Assembly: GCF_016086655.4 (NCBI RefSeq)
Contig: NC_052131.2
Span: 6,121,940 to 6,185,939 of the forward strand
DNA from: Lepeophtheirus salmonis
Lineage: Eukaryota > Arthropoda > Copepoda > Siphonostomatoida > Caligidae
DNA: 64,000 nucleotides
Direction of reading: 5' to 3'
A model generated the notes under the pieces. The model saw only the letters and a list, made by a program, of their open reading frames with translations. It ran no database searches and was not told where the DNA came from. Shown one piece after another: positions 22,772-33,798 of the stretch. Position 1 is the stretch's first letter. Each line of letters starts with the position of its first letter. Both the position numbers and the translations under genes were made by a program.

Positions 22772-25291
22772 CTAGATTTTAACTTGTTTTCCTAAGATCT
22801 TTTTTCTGCTTTCCTGTCTGATATTGTCATTAAGTTGAGAAACCAAAGTTTTGTACATCACGTTGAAGAGGATTTGTGAAATCTTGCCAAGAATGCTTGC
22901 CCATTTGTAGCCTTGATCACACACAGTATCAACTATTGTCTCGATTGTAGTTTCTGAGCTATCAAGCATTTTTTCATGGAATATATATACGAAAGAAACT
23001 CTTGGTTTGTTTAGTAGGCAGTTCTTTTCTTCTGGCTGCCAGGTGATGAAGGGGAACAGAGAGGGAGCATAGAGGCATCTGAGAAATAATATATATGTTG
23101 AAGCCAAAATACCTCATCTGCTCATGATGTCATGAACCTGTTGAGGCTAATTTCTTCTTCATTAGATTCTACCACAACTCTAATACCAGTGTCAAGTGGA
23201 GAATCGTCAACAGCTAAAAATGATCTGCATGACATACATTTGACTTTCTTCTTGAGAGAGTATGCAAGATATCCCGCTGCAACAAAAAATAATGTATTGC
23301 TTTCTCCTGTAGTGGACATTGTTTCAAGATCTGAAGGCTGACAATCTGTAAAAATGGTATCCGATTTTGTTACGTCAGGATCTACCAACACATCTTTGAC
23401 CTCTGATATGGTCATGCTATTAAATTTCATGAGAGATTTGATCCTGATCTTCTTTTCTGCCTCATGAATTTGTCGAACACTAATATAAAAGTTTAATCTG
23501 TCTATACCAGTCAAACTTTTCTTCGATCTTATCAGACTGGAACATTACAAGCAAGATGTATACGAAATTATCCTTTTATTTGATCAGTAAAGGCTCGGCA
23601 AGATCTGCTACAGCTAGACATGTGTGTTTACTTGCAAGAAAAGTTTTTGCAGTCAGAGAAAGTCTGCAAACTCCTTGAGGAAGGACAATCCAAGCTGGTT
23701 TTCTTTAGTGACCGGTGTTCTGGTTGCATCTCTTTTCTTCTGTCCAACCGTTGAAGTTTTTACACTTAAAACGCTCCATATAGTCCAGACAAACTCAGCT
23801 AACTCGGATATGTCATTGAAATCTGGTCTTTTATCTGCGTAGAATTTGAGAGCTCCAATGGTGGACTCATGAAAAATAGCATCTGCTGACTTCACGTTTG
23901 TCTTCTCAAGAGCTGTTGGATGGGTGGCTTTGAGAGAGAGCTTGTGTGATTGCTTTACTTTAAATGTTGACTCTTTCTGGTGGATTTCTTTGATATGAGC
24001 AAAGTTAGGGTGTAATGATGATTTAACTCCAAGACGGTTCAGGGGAATGCTGAAGTATTCTTGCATTTTGAAGCAGTTATAAATATTTTTTAAATTGTGT
24101 ACAGGGTCGAAGATGATATGAACTTTTCTATTGATGTTGTATGGGTGAGTAATTGAATTCTGGAGCTCATCACCACAAAGAAAATCAGCGAAGAACTTCC
24201 TGTTGACTGAGTGGTTATCAATTAATACGGTCACAACGATCAATCCGATTTGATAGAGGGTTTTCATAATTAGAGTATATTTGATGTAGAGGAATTCAGC
24301 GTTTAATTTGAAAACTAGTATAAGTGCTACCACATCCATATTGTTTCCTCGAATGGATTTGATCATAAATTTAAGGACCGTTTTAATTGTTTGGCTGTTC
24401 TCGCAGCTCAAGAACTTACCTCTAACAAACTCAACTCTTTCTGCGGAGTAGACCTCATCAATTATAAGATTGACATTACGCTCTCTGCTGTTAAAGTATT
24501 TTTCTCTTGTTCCAAGATGTTTAACTACGGATGACAGTAGTCCAGTTTCTACGGTAATTGCAGTAGACAGAGTTTTACGATACTTGGGACATGGAACTGT
24601 AAGGTAATTTTACTTAAAGATTTGATCATAGAAGGCCGTACCAACATTTTGCCACAGAAGACAAACAGAGAGAAGTGAAGGTGAAAATCTCCATCTATTG
24701 GGTTTCTTGAGGAGTAATGTTATCTGTTCTACAATGAAGGAAAATTTTGAAGAATGAATTGGATCCAAATCTGGGGATGCAAGTATTTTGTTCAATAAGC
24801 CCATGATGAATTCATAAGTCTCTTCATTATTTAAAAACTGTTTTGATCCTAAATACGCACCAATGTTGATTTCTTCAATTACTGATTTTACGAAAAATTA
24901 GCCTTTGTAGTAAGACAGTGGGAGACTGAACTATTGCTTAGCGTATTATGCCCATGAAAAATTAGAAATGTAAGGTCTTCTTGGATTTCTAGGTTAGCCT
25001 TAATATCAAGGCCCCTACCTTCAGTCGCTTCCGGCTTAACAAGGGCCAATTTGGGCGATTTAATTAGTATAAATCCCGACGGCAATGTTTCGAGTGACAA
25101 CTCATCACACAGCTCGTTAACAGTTAGCGCCTCTTCTTCCCCAAACATTTTAAGCTCCAAGGCTTCCTGCCGCTCGTTTAAGAGCTGGAGTTGTAGGTCA
25201 CTAGTGGATACTTGGTCGGGTCTATGAATATATTTTTGGGAGTGCCGTCATAACCTTGGCGGCATTTGGGGGCACAGTACTTCCATACCAT
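22772..25291 (-). pseudogene. P-element/THAP-type transposase, nearly full length, decayed
   Basis: Transposase of the P-element superfamily. A THAP-like N-terminus starts at 25,291 (MVWKYCAPKCRQGYDG, a possible C..C zinc pair). After a frame change comes a piece at 25,160-24,888, then a coding stretch from about 24,804 to 23,653 with only one in-frame stop (TAA near 24,620). This stretch includes LIIDEVYSAERVEFVRGKF, VLIDNHSVNRKFF and FDPVHNLKNIYNCF, which supply the expected catalytic Asp positions. Downstream, after a few stops, come FQSDKIEEKFDWYRQ and YISVRQIHEAEKKIRIKSL, the conserved C-terminal part, continuing in open pieces 23,514-23,122 and 23,107-22,772. The few disruptions suggest a rather recent loss of function. 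Confidence 0.85.
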
Positions 25292-25744
25292 CACCTTAAA
25301 CTTAACAGCCACGATAGGAATCCTGAATCTATAAGTATAGTATCTTAGCTTTTTTTCACTACTGAAAACAATGACTCATCTATTTTAAAAGCCATTTTGG
25401 AGCCGGCGCGATTTTTTATTCATCTGCATGTAGTCCAGATAGCTTTAGATGCCCATTAATCTTCTGGGGTAAGCTCCCAGACTAATAGCATTGTCGATTT
25501 TGTCACCATTTTCTAAATTTGTCTTCGTTTCGTCACATCTCGTCTCATCTTATTTAATTTAATATTTTTTTAATTGTTGTACACATATATTATAGACAGT
25601 GTAACTATGTATAGGTATATTATTTAGTTAAATGTGTTTGTTTTTTATACTTACTGTCTGATGAAATCGTATCTTCTGCTAGAACATACCTAGGAATATA
25701 GCTTTGGGTACTGAGGTACTAATTTTCTGTAGAAAATTGTATTA

Positions 25745-25960
25745 CGAGGTTGGTCTAAAAATTTTTTGACCTATTAAAGATACAAGATATTTTTTTCTTA
25801 ATTTTATTTTCAACACTCTCCTTAAAACTCTACTTATCCCTGGTATGCTCCCATCTCTGTAACTCATCCAAATAGTACTCGAGGTATTTCTCTGCAAATA
25901 CCTTGTTCTCGATACACTTTTTGCTTTTGTCTCAATTATTCCGCGTTGGATTCACTTAGA
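25745..25960 (-). mobile_element. Mariner-type 3' end fragment
   Basis: A terminal-repeat-like sequence, CGAGGTTGGTCTAAAAA, preceded by TA at 25,743-44, is followed on the minus strand by the C-terminal end of a mariner transposase: KCIENKVFAEKYLEYYLDEL, followed by a short tail and a stop near 25,842. The C-terminus next to a terminus is the right arrangement for a mariner 3' end. The rest of the element is missing or beyond recognition. Confidence 0.6.
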
Positions 25961-26069
25961 CGTGTCAAATTTTAACACAACAAGGATTTATATACCTGCT
26001 ATTGTTTAAATTTATCAAAAGGTTACACTTAAATAAGAGGATACATATCGTTTCGTTATCCACTGAATT

Positions 26070-26258
26070 ACTACATTTTGGTGGCAAATTGAGAAGAGTG
26101 CTTACAATGTCCACCACCCGAATATTGATGCCCTGAAGAACTCCGTTCATCAGCAGTGGAGGATCATAAAAAAGGACTACGTTAAGAATATGTACAAGGG
26201 GTTCCAGAGGTACTTACAGGATGTCATTGAGGCTGATGGTGGCCAGATTCATAGTTAA
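26070..26258 (+). mobile_element. Tc1/mariner transposase C-terminal fragment
   Basis: One open frame on the plus strand contains HHPNIDALKNSVHQQW and, about 30 residues later, EADGGQIHS followed by a stop. This is the usual C-terminal end of Tc1/mariner transposases (His-Pro-Asn-Ile/Val-Asp-Ala-Leu-Lys ... Gly-Gly-His/Gln-Ile). No terminal repeats were found; it is an isolated remnant between the mariner fragment at 25.8 kb and the fuller copy at 26.4 kb. Confidence 0.75.
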
Positions 26259-26411
26259 TGTGCATTGTTATTGTAAAATAAATGTGTTTTGGCAGCTATT
26301 TATTTATATGTTGTAAATTACAACTTATAATAGTCTCTTCTTACCACTACTTATTTATGCACTGATATAACGTTAATTTGTTGAACTCAAATTAAATTTA
26401 GTTAAGCTGTA

Positions 26412-27679
26412 CATGATTTTGAAGTAAAACTGGACTGTTAATAAATACTAATTATGTAATTAACATAGAAGAGGTTTTGTAATTTTTCCCTGCATATTCC
26501 TTTTTGCATAAGTAAACAATAATAAACATTCCTTTAAATATTTCATCATGAGTGAGCAAGAAGCAAAAGGGCGGATGATCTCTGACCTCCTGGATGCCAA
26601 AATTGAGAGGGCAGATATTATGGACATTGTGAAATGCTCCAGGAGCCTCATTTTCAAGGTGGCCAAAATGAAAAAGGATGGAAAAGAGCTCTCAAGGAAA
26701 GGAGGAAGTGGGGGACACAACTTGAAAAGGGATTCTGAGTTTCTGGGGGATATGAGAAGAAGATTAAGGAGGATCCTACAAAATCCATGAATCGTTTCTC
26801 TAACGAGTTTGACGTGGACGAGGGACAATCAGGAGGCTGTAAAGGAGGACTTGGGGGTTTTCTCTGACACAATGACCCCACGCCACCTGTTGACAGACAC
26901 TCTGAAGGAAAGGAGACTGCAGAGGAGCAAGAAAGTTCGTGCGTGGATCAAGGCAAATGGATCTAGGGTAAAAATGTTCTCTGACGAGAAGATTTTCTCG
27001 CCTTGGACCAGGTCTACAACCGTCCGAACGACCGTTGGCTTGTGAGATCACCAGAGGAGGTCAAGGGGGTTTTCCGTACAAAACATCCTACCCAATCAAT
27101 GGTCTTGGGGGTCGTGGCGTCTGACGGCAAGAAGATGCCTTCCTTCTTTTTTAAAGCTGGGGAGAAAATCGGCCAGGATGCCTACTACAAGGTGCTGAAG
27201 CTCACCATACTGACATGGCTCAAGGCCCCCTACCCAGAGGACAACTATGTGTGGACCCAAGATGGTGCAACCTCACACACATCGGCCAAATGCCAGAAGT
27301 TCTGCACATACAACATGGCTGATTTTTGGCCCAAGGACATGTGGCCATCATCTTTGCCGGATTTGAACCCGTTAAACTTTTATGTGTGGGGCACTTTGGA
27401 GAGTGGACATCTCACCCGAACGTGGACTCCCTGAAGGCCGCCATTGTGAACGAGTGGAACAACTTGTCCAAGAAGTTCATCATCAACTCCTGCAAGGCTT
27501 TCTGCCACCGTGGGGAGGCTGTGATTACAGCTGAGGGCGGCCATATTGAGTGAACATGTTCACAAAGGTCGTGTCTCAAAGTTTTGTAAAAAAAATTTCA
27601 AAATTATTTATCAAAAAATAAAATTAATGACATTTTTCTAAAATCAGGGATTCAGTCCACGTTTTGCTTCCGAACCCTG
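26412..27679 (+). mobile_element. Tc1/mariner element, nearly full length, decayed
   Basis: About 1.27 kb, a normal size. The right end reads as CAGGGTTCGGAAGCAAAACG on the minus strand, next to TA at 27,680-81; the left end at 26,412 is a diverged copy (GAAGTAAAACTGGACTG) next to TA at 26,410-11. The transposase starts at 26,548 (MSEQEAKGRMISDLLDA), with a helix-turn-helix region, and passes through at least three frames. Acidic motifs are all visible: FSDEKIF near 26,975, WTQDGATSHTS near 27,255 and SSLPDLNPLNFYVW near 27,350, then HPNVDSLKAAI and a GGHIE end at 27,553. Frameshifts near 26,790, 27,000 and 27,410 make it inactive. Confidence 0.88.
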
Positions 27680-28209
27680 TATATATTTCTACTATTAAAT
27701 AACAAAGAGTGCGATCCACTAGTTGGAAAAGTGACGTAATTGTTTAACTAGTAGTTAATATTGGGTTATCGTCTTTTTATATCTTTTTAGAGGAAAGGTT
27801 GAGAGATCCAATGAAGAGAGTACCAGAAATCCCCATAATTGATCGTTCGTTATTGTACATATAAAAGTCGACAATGTTCGACCAAAAATACTCTCTATAG
27901 TTCTCTTCTTATCAATGGATCTTTTGTAAGAACTGATGGAAAGTTGAGGATGGTAAATCTCCTTCAAGGCAAAAGTAGACGAAGGAACAATTTCCCCCCA
28001 AAAATAATTATTAGTACTATTATAATCATGGAATTGTAATCGTTCAGTAATTTGACACCTCAAAACTCTTTTTAATTACAAGCCATTGTTTGAAGCATAA
28101 ATCACTTGTAGGACGAGTATATATTCAGAATATGCTTTTATTAGTATGCATTACATAAGCTACTTAATTTAGTCTCAGGGTACACAAGACTAAATCTTAT
28201 CAGGTGACG
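27680..28209. other. Intergenic upstream of the type II membrane protein gene
   Basis: About 0.5 kb between the mariner element and the next gene. It probably contains that gene's promoter and 5' UTR. Opposing ORFs at 27,755-28,063 and 27,839-28,039 overlap each other and neither looks conserved. Confidence 0.45.
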
Positions 28210-31047
28210 ATGAGGGCCAGAATTCTTGGTATTTCATTCCAAAGAAGAATCTACTTTGGACTCATCCTTATGGTGCTCCTCATCCTCTTTGCGTACAACA
28301 TTCCAATCAAGAACTTATTCATTCAATTCAAGAAATGGTGGTATAAGAACATAGTCCTGGAAGGAAGTGTATACGTTTCAGACAACAGTGAGTTGAATGA
28401 GCACATCGTCTTGTCTAGAGTAAGAGAACTTCCGGATTTTGAGTACTCATATCCAAATCCATATAGTTATGCTTTAATTTGGTAAGAAAGTTTGGTTATA
28501 TTTTCGAGCTCTTTTATAATTATACTCGTATTTAACTCTAGGGTATCCACAAATGAGATTGAGGTCTGCTCCTCACTCGCCTCTATGCTAAAGATGCAAT
28601 CTTACTTCAAAGATTCTTCCTTTCCAATTTCATATGTTTTGTTAAGTTCTATGGACACGGATTCTTTGGTGATTAAAGAACGTTGGGAGTCCTCTCGTGG
28701 TAAATTCATTCATGTACCTAAAGATAAATTGAAGTGGATTGATAAGTGAGAACAGACGAAGTCAGTTATGCATTTCTTATCCAGAACATTTTAAAAATTA
28801 GGACATCAGGAATTCGGCACTATGCTACTCAGCTCCCGTTCACTTGGATTGCACTCATAGACTCAAAAGGAATCCCTTTGATGAAATTAAAAAATATGAT
28901 TGAAGAAATATTCTTCAAAAAACACATATCGCCGACCAATTCTCTCATTATCGGATATCCTCTATTCCCAATTAATGAAGAACTCTACGAGGATGCCTCG
29001 CAAAAATGGTCAAAAAATTGCTACGGTAAGAATGAGAAATTAACATAATTTATTTTTTTACTCCATAAATATTTATAAACAGCCAATATTTTATAGACAT
29101 ATTATTTGATAAATTATGGACTTCATATTCAAATTTCAGGCTCAATGCATCTTTTCTTAAATTACGAGAGGTTAGTAATTGGAAATTAACTTCTAGAATC
29201 TAGGTTGTACCAGGGAGATAAAGAAATATGTATTTTTTAGTCAGATAAACTAATATTTACAAATCTATTTTTTTAAATTATAATAGTCACCTTGGCCTTC
29301 ACTTATTGTACAACCCTTGAATATCTGGGATGGATAAAAATAGAGTTGTAAAAAATATAACATTAGACGAGTGTAAGATCATTCGTAGTTGCTACCTGAG
29401 CAGGGTTATATTTTTTCCGAACCTACTATCAATTATCATTATTCACTATTTCTTGATGAGGGAATATTTAAGTATGAAGTGGGTGAATTTACGAATGTGA
29501 AAGACGGTATCTAAAGAAAAAAGTAAATGCACCGGTTCATGCTTGTGCTCTTTCATCTTTTTTGTTCATTATTTAATAGGTCGTGGAGATGTCAACATCT
29601 CCTTCTAAAAGAAGAATTCTCACCTATTTTTGGTGTAAATTGATTTAAAAAATGCATTACAAAATAAATATATGGGAATTTAAGTATAATTATAATATAT
29701 TCCCTGGACTAATGTTATTTTATTTTGCATTCGCAATTTCCTTCCCTAAAATTGGGATGGTATTTTATTATTAAATATTCTCTGAATTATTATCATGGAT
29801 TGAGTTTGTGGGTGGGGGCCTATTCTCAAAATGTAATATAAAAACATATTTACTTATTATGTAAATACAAGAATTGATATATGTATATATCAATATGATA
29901 AACTAATTTAAAGTAATTGTATTAGGGTATTGATCGCTTAGTGGGGGAAGCTATTAACCCCCCACTCCACCAATTAAGTAAAAATATTTTCTACGCATGA
30001 CAATCTTAGACATCAAAATGATATATCGATAAAAAAATCCGTTTCATCATTTTGATGATATTAATGCCTTCTAATTTTATATCTTGAGAAAAAATGTATC
30101 ATGAACCAAAAATAATTGAAGCTATAGACGGTGAAAAGGAGCGAAAAACATTTGAAAAGAATTATGATAATTGATAAAGACTACATATGCAGGTAAACAA
30201 ACAAGTTAGACCTCAATTTCTCTTCTCTTGTACTCCCTGGTAAATGTTAAAAACATTTTCCCCTCGGCTTGTAGTAGAAATTTCATACTCTTGATCCGAT
30301 TTAGGCCTCAGGTAAAGATAAATGTATGGGCAGTTGTTTTTCTTTTTTCAAAATTTGAATTTAATGTTTAAAAAAATGAGTCTCATGTTTTAAACATAAT
30401 TTCGAATCCTTGTTTTATCATATGCAAAGTCATAATGCAGTGCTCTTTTTTCCGAAAATTTGGTAAATATATTCTTTAGAAAGACATTTCCATTCTTTTA
30501 TTCAAAATATTTCATTTTTATTTAGAAAATGGACTATTAACCAAATTATTTACATAGTACATAATTAATATGTAATAACATATAGGATTCATCAAAATTA
30601 ATTATCAGAGCTTTTATAGACGGAAACCCCTCTCCATTGGTGGACACGCATATCCTCTTCCTCCAACCTTCGAAATTTATTTTTAATCGTCTCAGCTTAT
30701 ATGAAGAAACAAACATTGATTTCCATCAAGCTATAAACACCGAGTTTCATTGCAACCATGAAACTTATGTTTTGGAGTTTAACTCTTCATTGAGAGATGT
30801 GGATTTACTCCATGTAATACACTCATATTCAAGGTTACTTTTGTAATAATTATATTATCTCTTTTTATGTAATTAGGGGAGAAACACGAATGCAACAGAT
30901 TTAGGATTCATTTACTTTGGATTTCCTGTTGTACCTTGGAATTCATTATACGAAACAAAAATACTTCCAAAGTTAAGCCAAGATGCTAACCTCATTATTC
31001 GCGCATGGATCGATAGTCTTTTTTATATTTGTGATGATGTTTTTTGA
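28210..31047 (+). CDS. Unrecognised type II membrane protein, six exons
   Basis: I do not recognise this family. Best model: exons 28210-28481, 28542-28699, 28756-29025, 29140-29170, 30609-30813 and 30877-31047, all in phase, giving 368 residues. The N-terminus has a short basic segment (MRARILGISFQRR) then one hydrophobic helix (about 15-32), the layout of Golgi type II enzymes. The luminal part has patches such as DSSFPISYVLLSSM, LPFTWIALIDSKG, NSLIIGYPLFPINEELY, LVDTHILFLQPSKF and LGFIYFGFPVVPWNSLYE, somewhat like a glycosyltransferase, but no DXD motif or known signature is visible. The second intron is uncertain: bases 28,700-28,745 also read as protein (KFIHVPKDKLKWID) before a frame break. 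Exon 4 is only 31 bases. The fourth intron is about 1.4 kb. Confidence is good that it is a gene, low for function. Confidence 0.65.
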
Positions 31048-31366
31048 AATATATTCGTTATTTTATCTGATAAACTGTTGTTCACTTTAGATTTCATTGC
31101 TTCATAATAATATGTAGATTCTAGTAACACACATAATTCACATTAACAAAAGCATTTCCCCATGTTGTCACCCAATTTGAATTGATTGTATTCGTGTATT
31201 GAATTCAATTTAGGACTTACATACTTAACGATCCCTTGCTGCATGCATATGTAATACTTTGATACTTGAATATTGTAAATATATTTTTTCTTCCTGACAA
31301 ATTTCCGTTTTGATACAAAGCATGTTTGTATAATATGTAAGGGATAGAGTATTACTCAAACACAAA
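31048..31366. other. Short intergenic spacer
   Basis: About 320 bases between two plus-strand genes. It would contain the upstream gene's 3' UTR and the promoter of the next. Nothing else seen. Confidence 0.5.
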
Positions 31367-33456
31367 ATGATAGAGAGTCTACACGAAAGTGATTCCGTTT
31401 TGAATAACAGACCTGAGGATACTTCGACTCAATACCTAGCTACAGGTTTCTCTGTCTTCATATTTGCTACCACACCTCTCAATGTTGCAATGGTTGTAAT
31501 TGGACTCATGTATAAAAAGGAATGTCCTTTAGATGAGCGACTGCCTCGATATCTGCTATTTGGTGGAATTGCGGGTCTCACAATAGTCTTGGTTCGAATT
31601 TCCCTCGTCATTGCTGTTCGAAATGTTGACTGGTAAGTAGCTTATACGACAAATAAATAAACATATTCATGATACTTATTGTATAAAATACTATTCAATA
31701 AGGACTAAGAGACCCAAGGCACCCGCTGGACTTAATATGGCTCGCTCCACTATGTACTTATTCATATTATTCATTTTTATATGGAACCTCCATGGGAGTT
31801 TCCTTTTGTTTTCCTCTCACCCTGAGTTGAACGATAAAACTTCAAGTTCTTATTGCGAAGCACTAGTTATAAAATTCTCCTATATTTGGTTCACCATCTT
31901 TGACATTGCCACGATTACATCCATTCTAATTTGGTTAATTTCCCTCATTATGGGTAAGATAGCTATTTAGTTTTTTGTTAAACAGTATTTCCTTTAAGTA
32001 TACAAGAAAGAGTGGATATGTACTCAAGTCGAACTTTAGTCTCATTTAACTGCGATTTTCCACTCAATTCCCATTAAATACCTAATATTAAAACACTCGC
32101 TGGCTGACTCGATTTCATATAACAAATGACTTGTAAATAAATAATTATTGTAATAGAATACACTTCCTATAGAAAAATGAATTATAGTGTTACTTAGAAA
32201 TATAAATGATAGCACTTTGTATACAAATAGAGAAAATAATATTTTTTCTAATAATCATCAAATTGTTAGGAGGGCATTTACACAATTAAGGTTAACTATC
32301 ATAATATTGTCAACCAAAAGTTATAATCCTGAATGTTTTTAGGTAAAAGAAACTGATGTGAAAGTGAGATACCTTCGAGTCTTTAGAAATGACCAGGGAT
32401 TCCTATTACGACGACAAATCTGTTAAGACTCAATGTAGAGATATTCAAACATCAAATATTATTTTTTTTTGGTAAAAAAATATTCTAGAAAAAATAAATT
32501 CAAATATTAAATTTTTTGGAGAAAAAATTCAAAAATCCACCGCTATTCACAAAAACTAAATTTTTTTGAAAAAAAAATCAAATATTCAATTTTTTGCTCT
32601 GCTGCATCATTTTCCCAATTGACAAAAATAATCAAGTAAAAGCAAAAATTCCTTAATTTTGGGGGAGGGGACTACAGCCCCTCTATCCCACCCCCTGCAA
32701 ACGCCCCTGTAATTTATAAATATATATGCGTAAAAGACATTTTTATAAAAAGAACATAAAAATAAAAAAGGATTGACCTTTTTTTAAGTCGTTTTAAGAA
32801 ATAAAAATTATATTCTAAAAAAAAGATATTTATTTTTAGAAAAATTATACTTTGCCCCCCTCATGCTAAAACCGACCCTAAATAACTATCAAATTTTTTT
32901 ATATAGTAAATACTAATGACTAATTAGTCAAGAATGTAGATAACTATTAATTATATGAGTGTCACTGCATCTGCTTGGGGTTATAATTATGTAAGTAAAA
33001 TGGGAAACCTAACATGATAATTAATGAGCTATGTATTGTTTTGCAAAAGGTTGTATGGATCCAGACTTCCTCATCATAGCAGGAATTCCGCCACCATCTT
33101 TTCTTTTAAAAAAACGCCATAGTGATACGGAACTAATCCTCCAGGACACAACTACCAATTTCGAAAATGATAAATTCAAGAAAATTTATATTATGAATCA
33201 ATTGGACCTTCATCATAATAAGCCCTACGATATCGAAAAGGGGAAATTGGATAAAAACAAAACTTTTAGTACGCCAGGAAGAGGAGATACTAGGGATGAT
33301 AGTAGCAAAATTATACGAAAAATGCCAAGTTTTTCTGAATCACGGAGGGGCTCCTGTGTTTCTACCGTGATCATCACTCCACCTCAAAGATTGAATGAAG
33401 ATGAAACAGAATCAAAGAAAATATTTACACTGACAGCTGTAGATGATGCTGCGTAG
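31367..33456 (+). CDS. Four-helix membrane protein, TMEM272-like
   Basis: Exons 31367-31632, 31703-31953 and 33050-33456 join in phase to 307 residues. Four membrane helices are visible: about 22-48, 58-84, 106-127 and 145-170. The first loop carries GLMYKKECPLDERLPRYL then a Gly-Gly, matching the Gly-x(n)-Cys-Pro-x-Tyr-Leu pattern of TMEM272-like proteins. After the last helix comes GCMDPDFL and a long polar tail (about 135 residues) rich in Ser, Lys and Asp, with a basic SFSESRRGS phosphorylation-like site. The function of the family is unknown to me. The second intron is about 1.1 kb and holds an interspersed repeat (32,455-32,712). The family call is by pattern and is moderate; the exon structure is firm. 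Confidence 0.7.
32455..32712 (-). repeat. Interspersed repeat with CAGGGGCGT terminus, in an intron
   Basis: Read on the minus strand this starts CAGGGGCGTTTGCAGGGG, then GGGGCTGTAGTCCCCTCC, then CCCAAAATTAAGGAATTTTT and an A/T-rich tail. A related copy lies on the plus strand from 61,052 (AGGCTATAGTCTCCCCC, then AAATTAAAGAATTTTTG). The CAGGGG start suggests a hAT-type non-autonomous element; the other terminus is not clear. Confidence 0.55.
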
Positions 33457-33798
33457 AAAAGTAGTCATGATAATAAAGAATAATGGTCATTTGATTAAGT
33501 AGATAATTAATTAATGATCTTTATAATTACTTAGAATTAAATACATAATCTCAAGTTTATTTATAATATTTGTTACTCTGATACAAAATTGTACTGAAGG
33601 ATTTATGAAATATATTATGTAGAATGCGGATTTATAGATAATAATTCAATTTTCTGACATTATTTTTGTGAATGTTAAACAATCTTAGATAGAAAAAAAT
33701 ATATAAAGATAGAGGGATAAATAATTAAATTAAGAGGTGGGGAGGGGGGGGGATAGAGGAAATAACAATCAAAACAACTTTTAAGAAAGATGAAAAGA
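33457..33798. other. Convergent spacer, TMEM272-like gene and ABHD2
   Basis: About 340 bases between two stops facing each other, containing both 3' UTRs. A G-rich run lies near 33,738-33,752. No other feature seen. Confidence 0.6.

Noticed and set aside
27755..28063. Minus-strand 102-codon ORF upstream of the unknown gene
   Set aside because: It is overlapped by an opposing ORF, has no recognisable motif, and lies in the likely promoter region.
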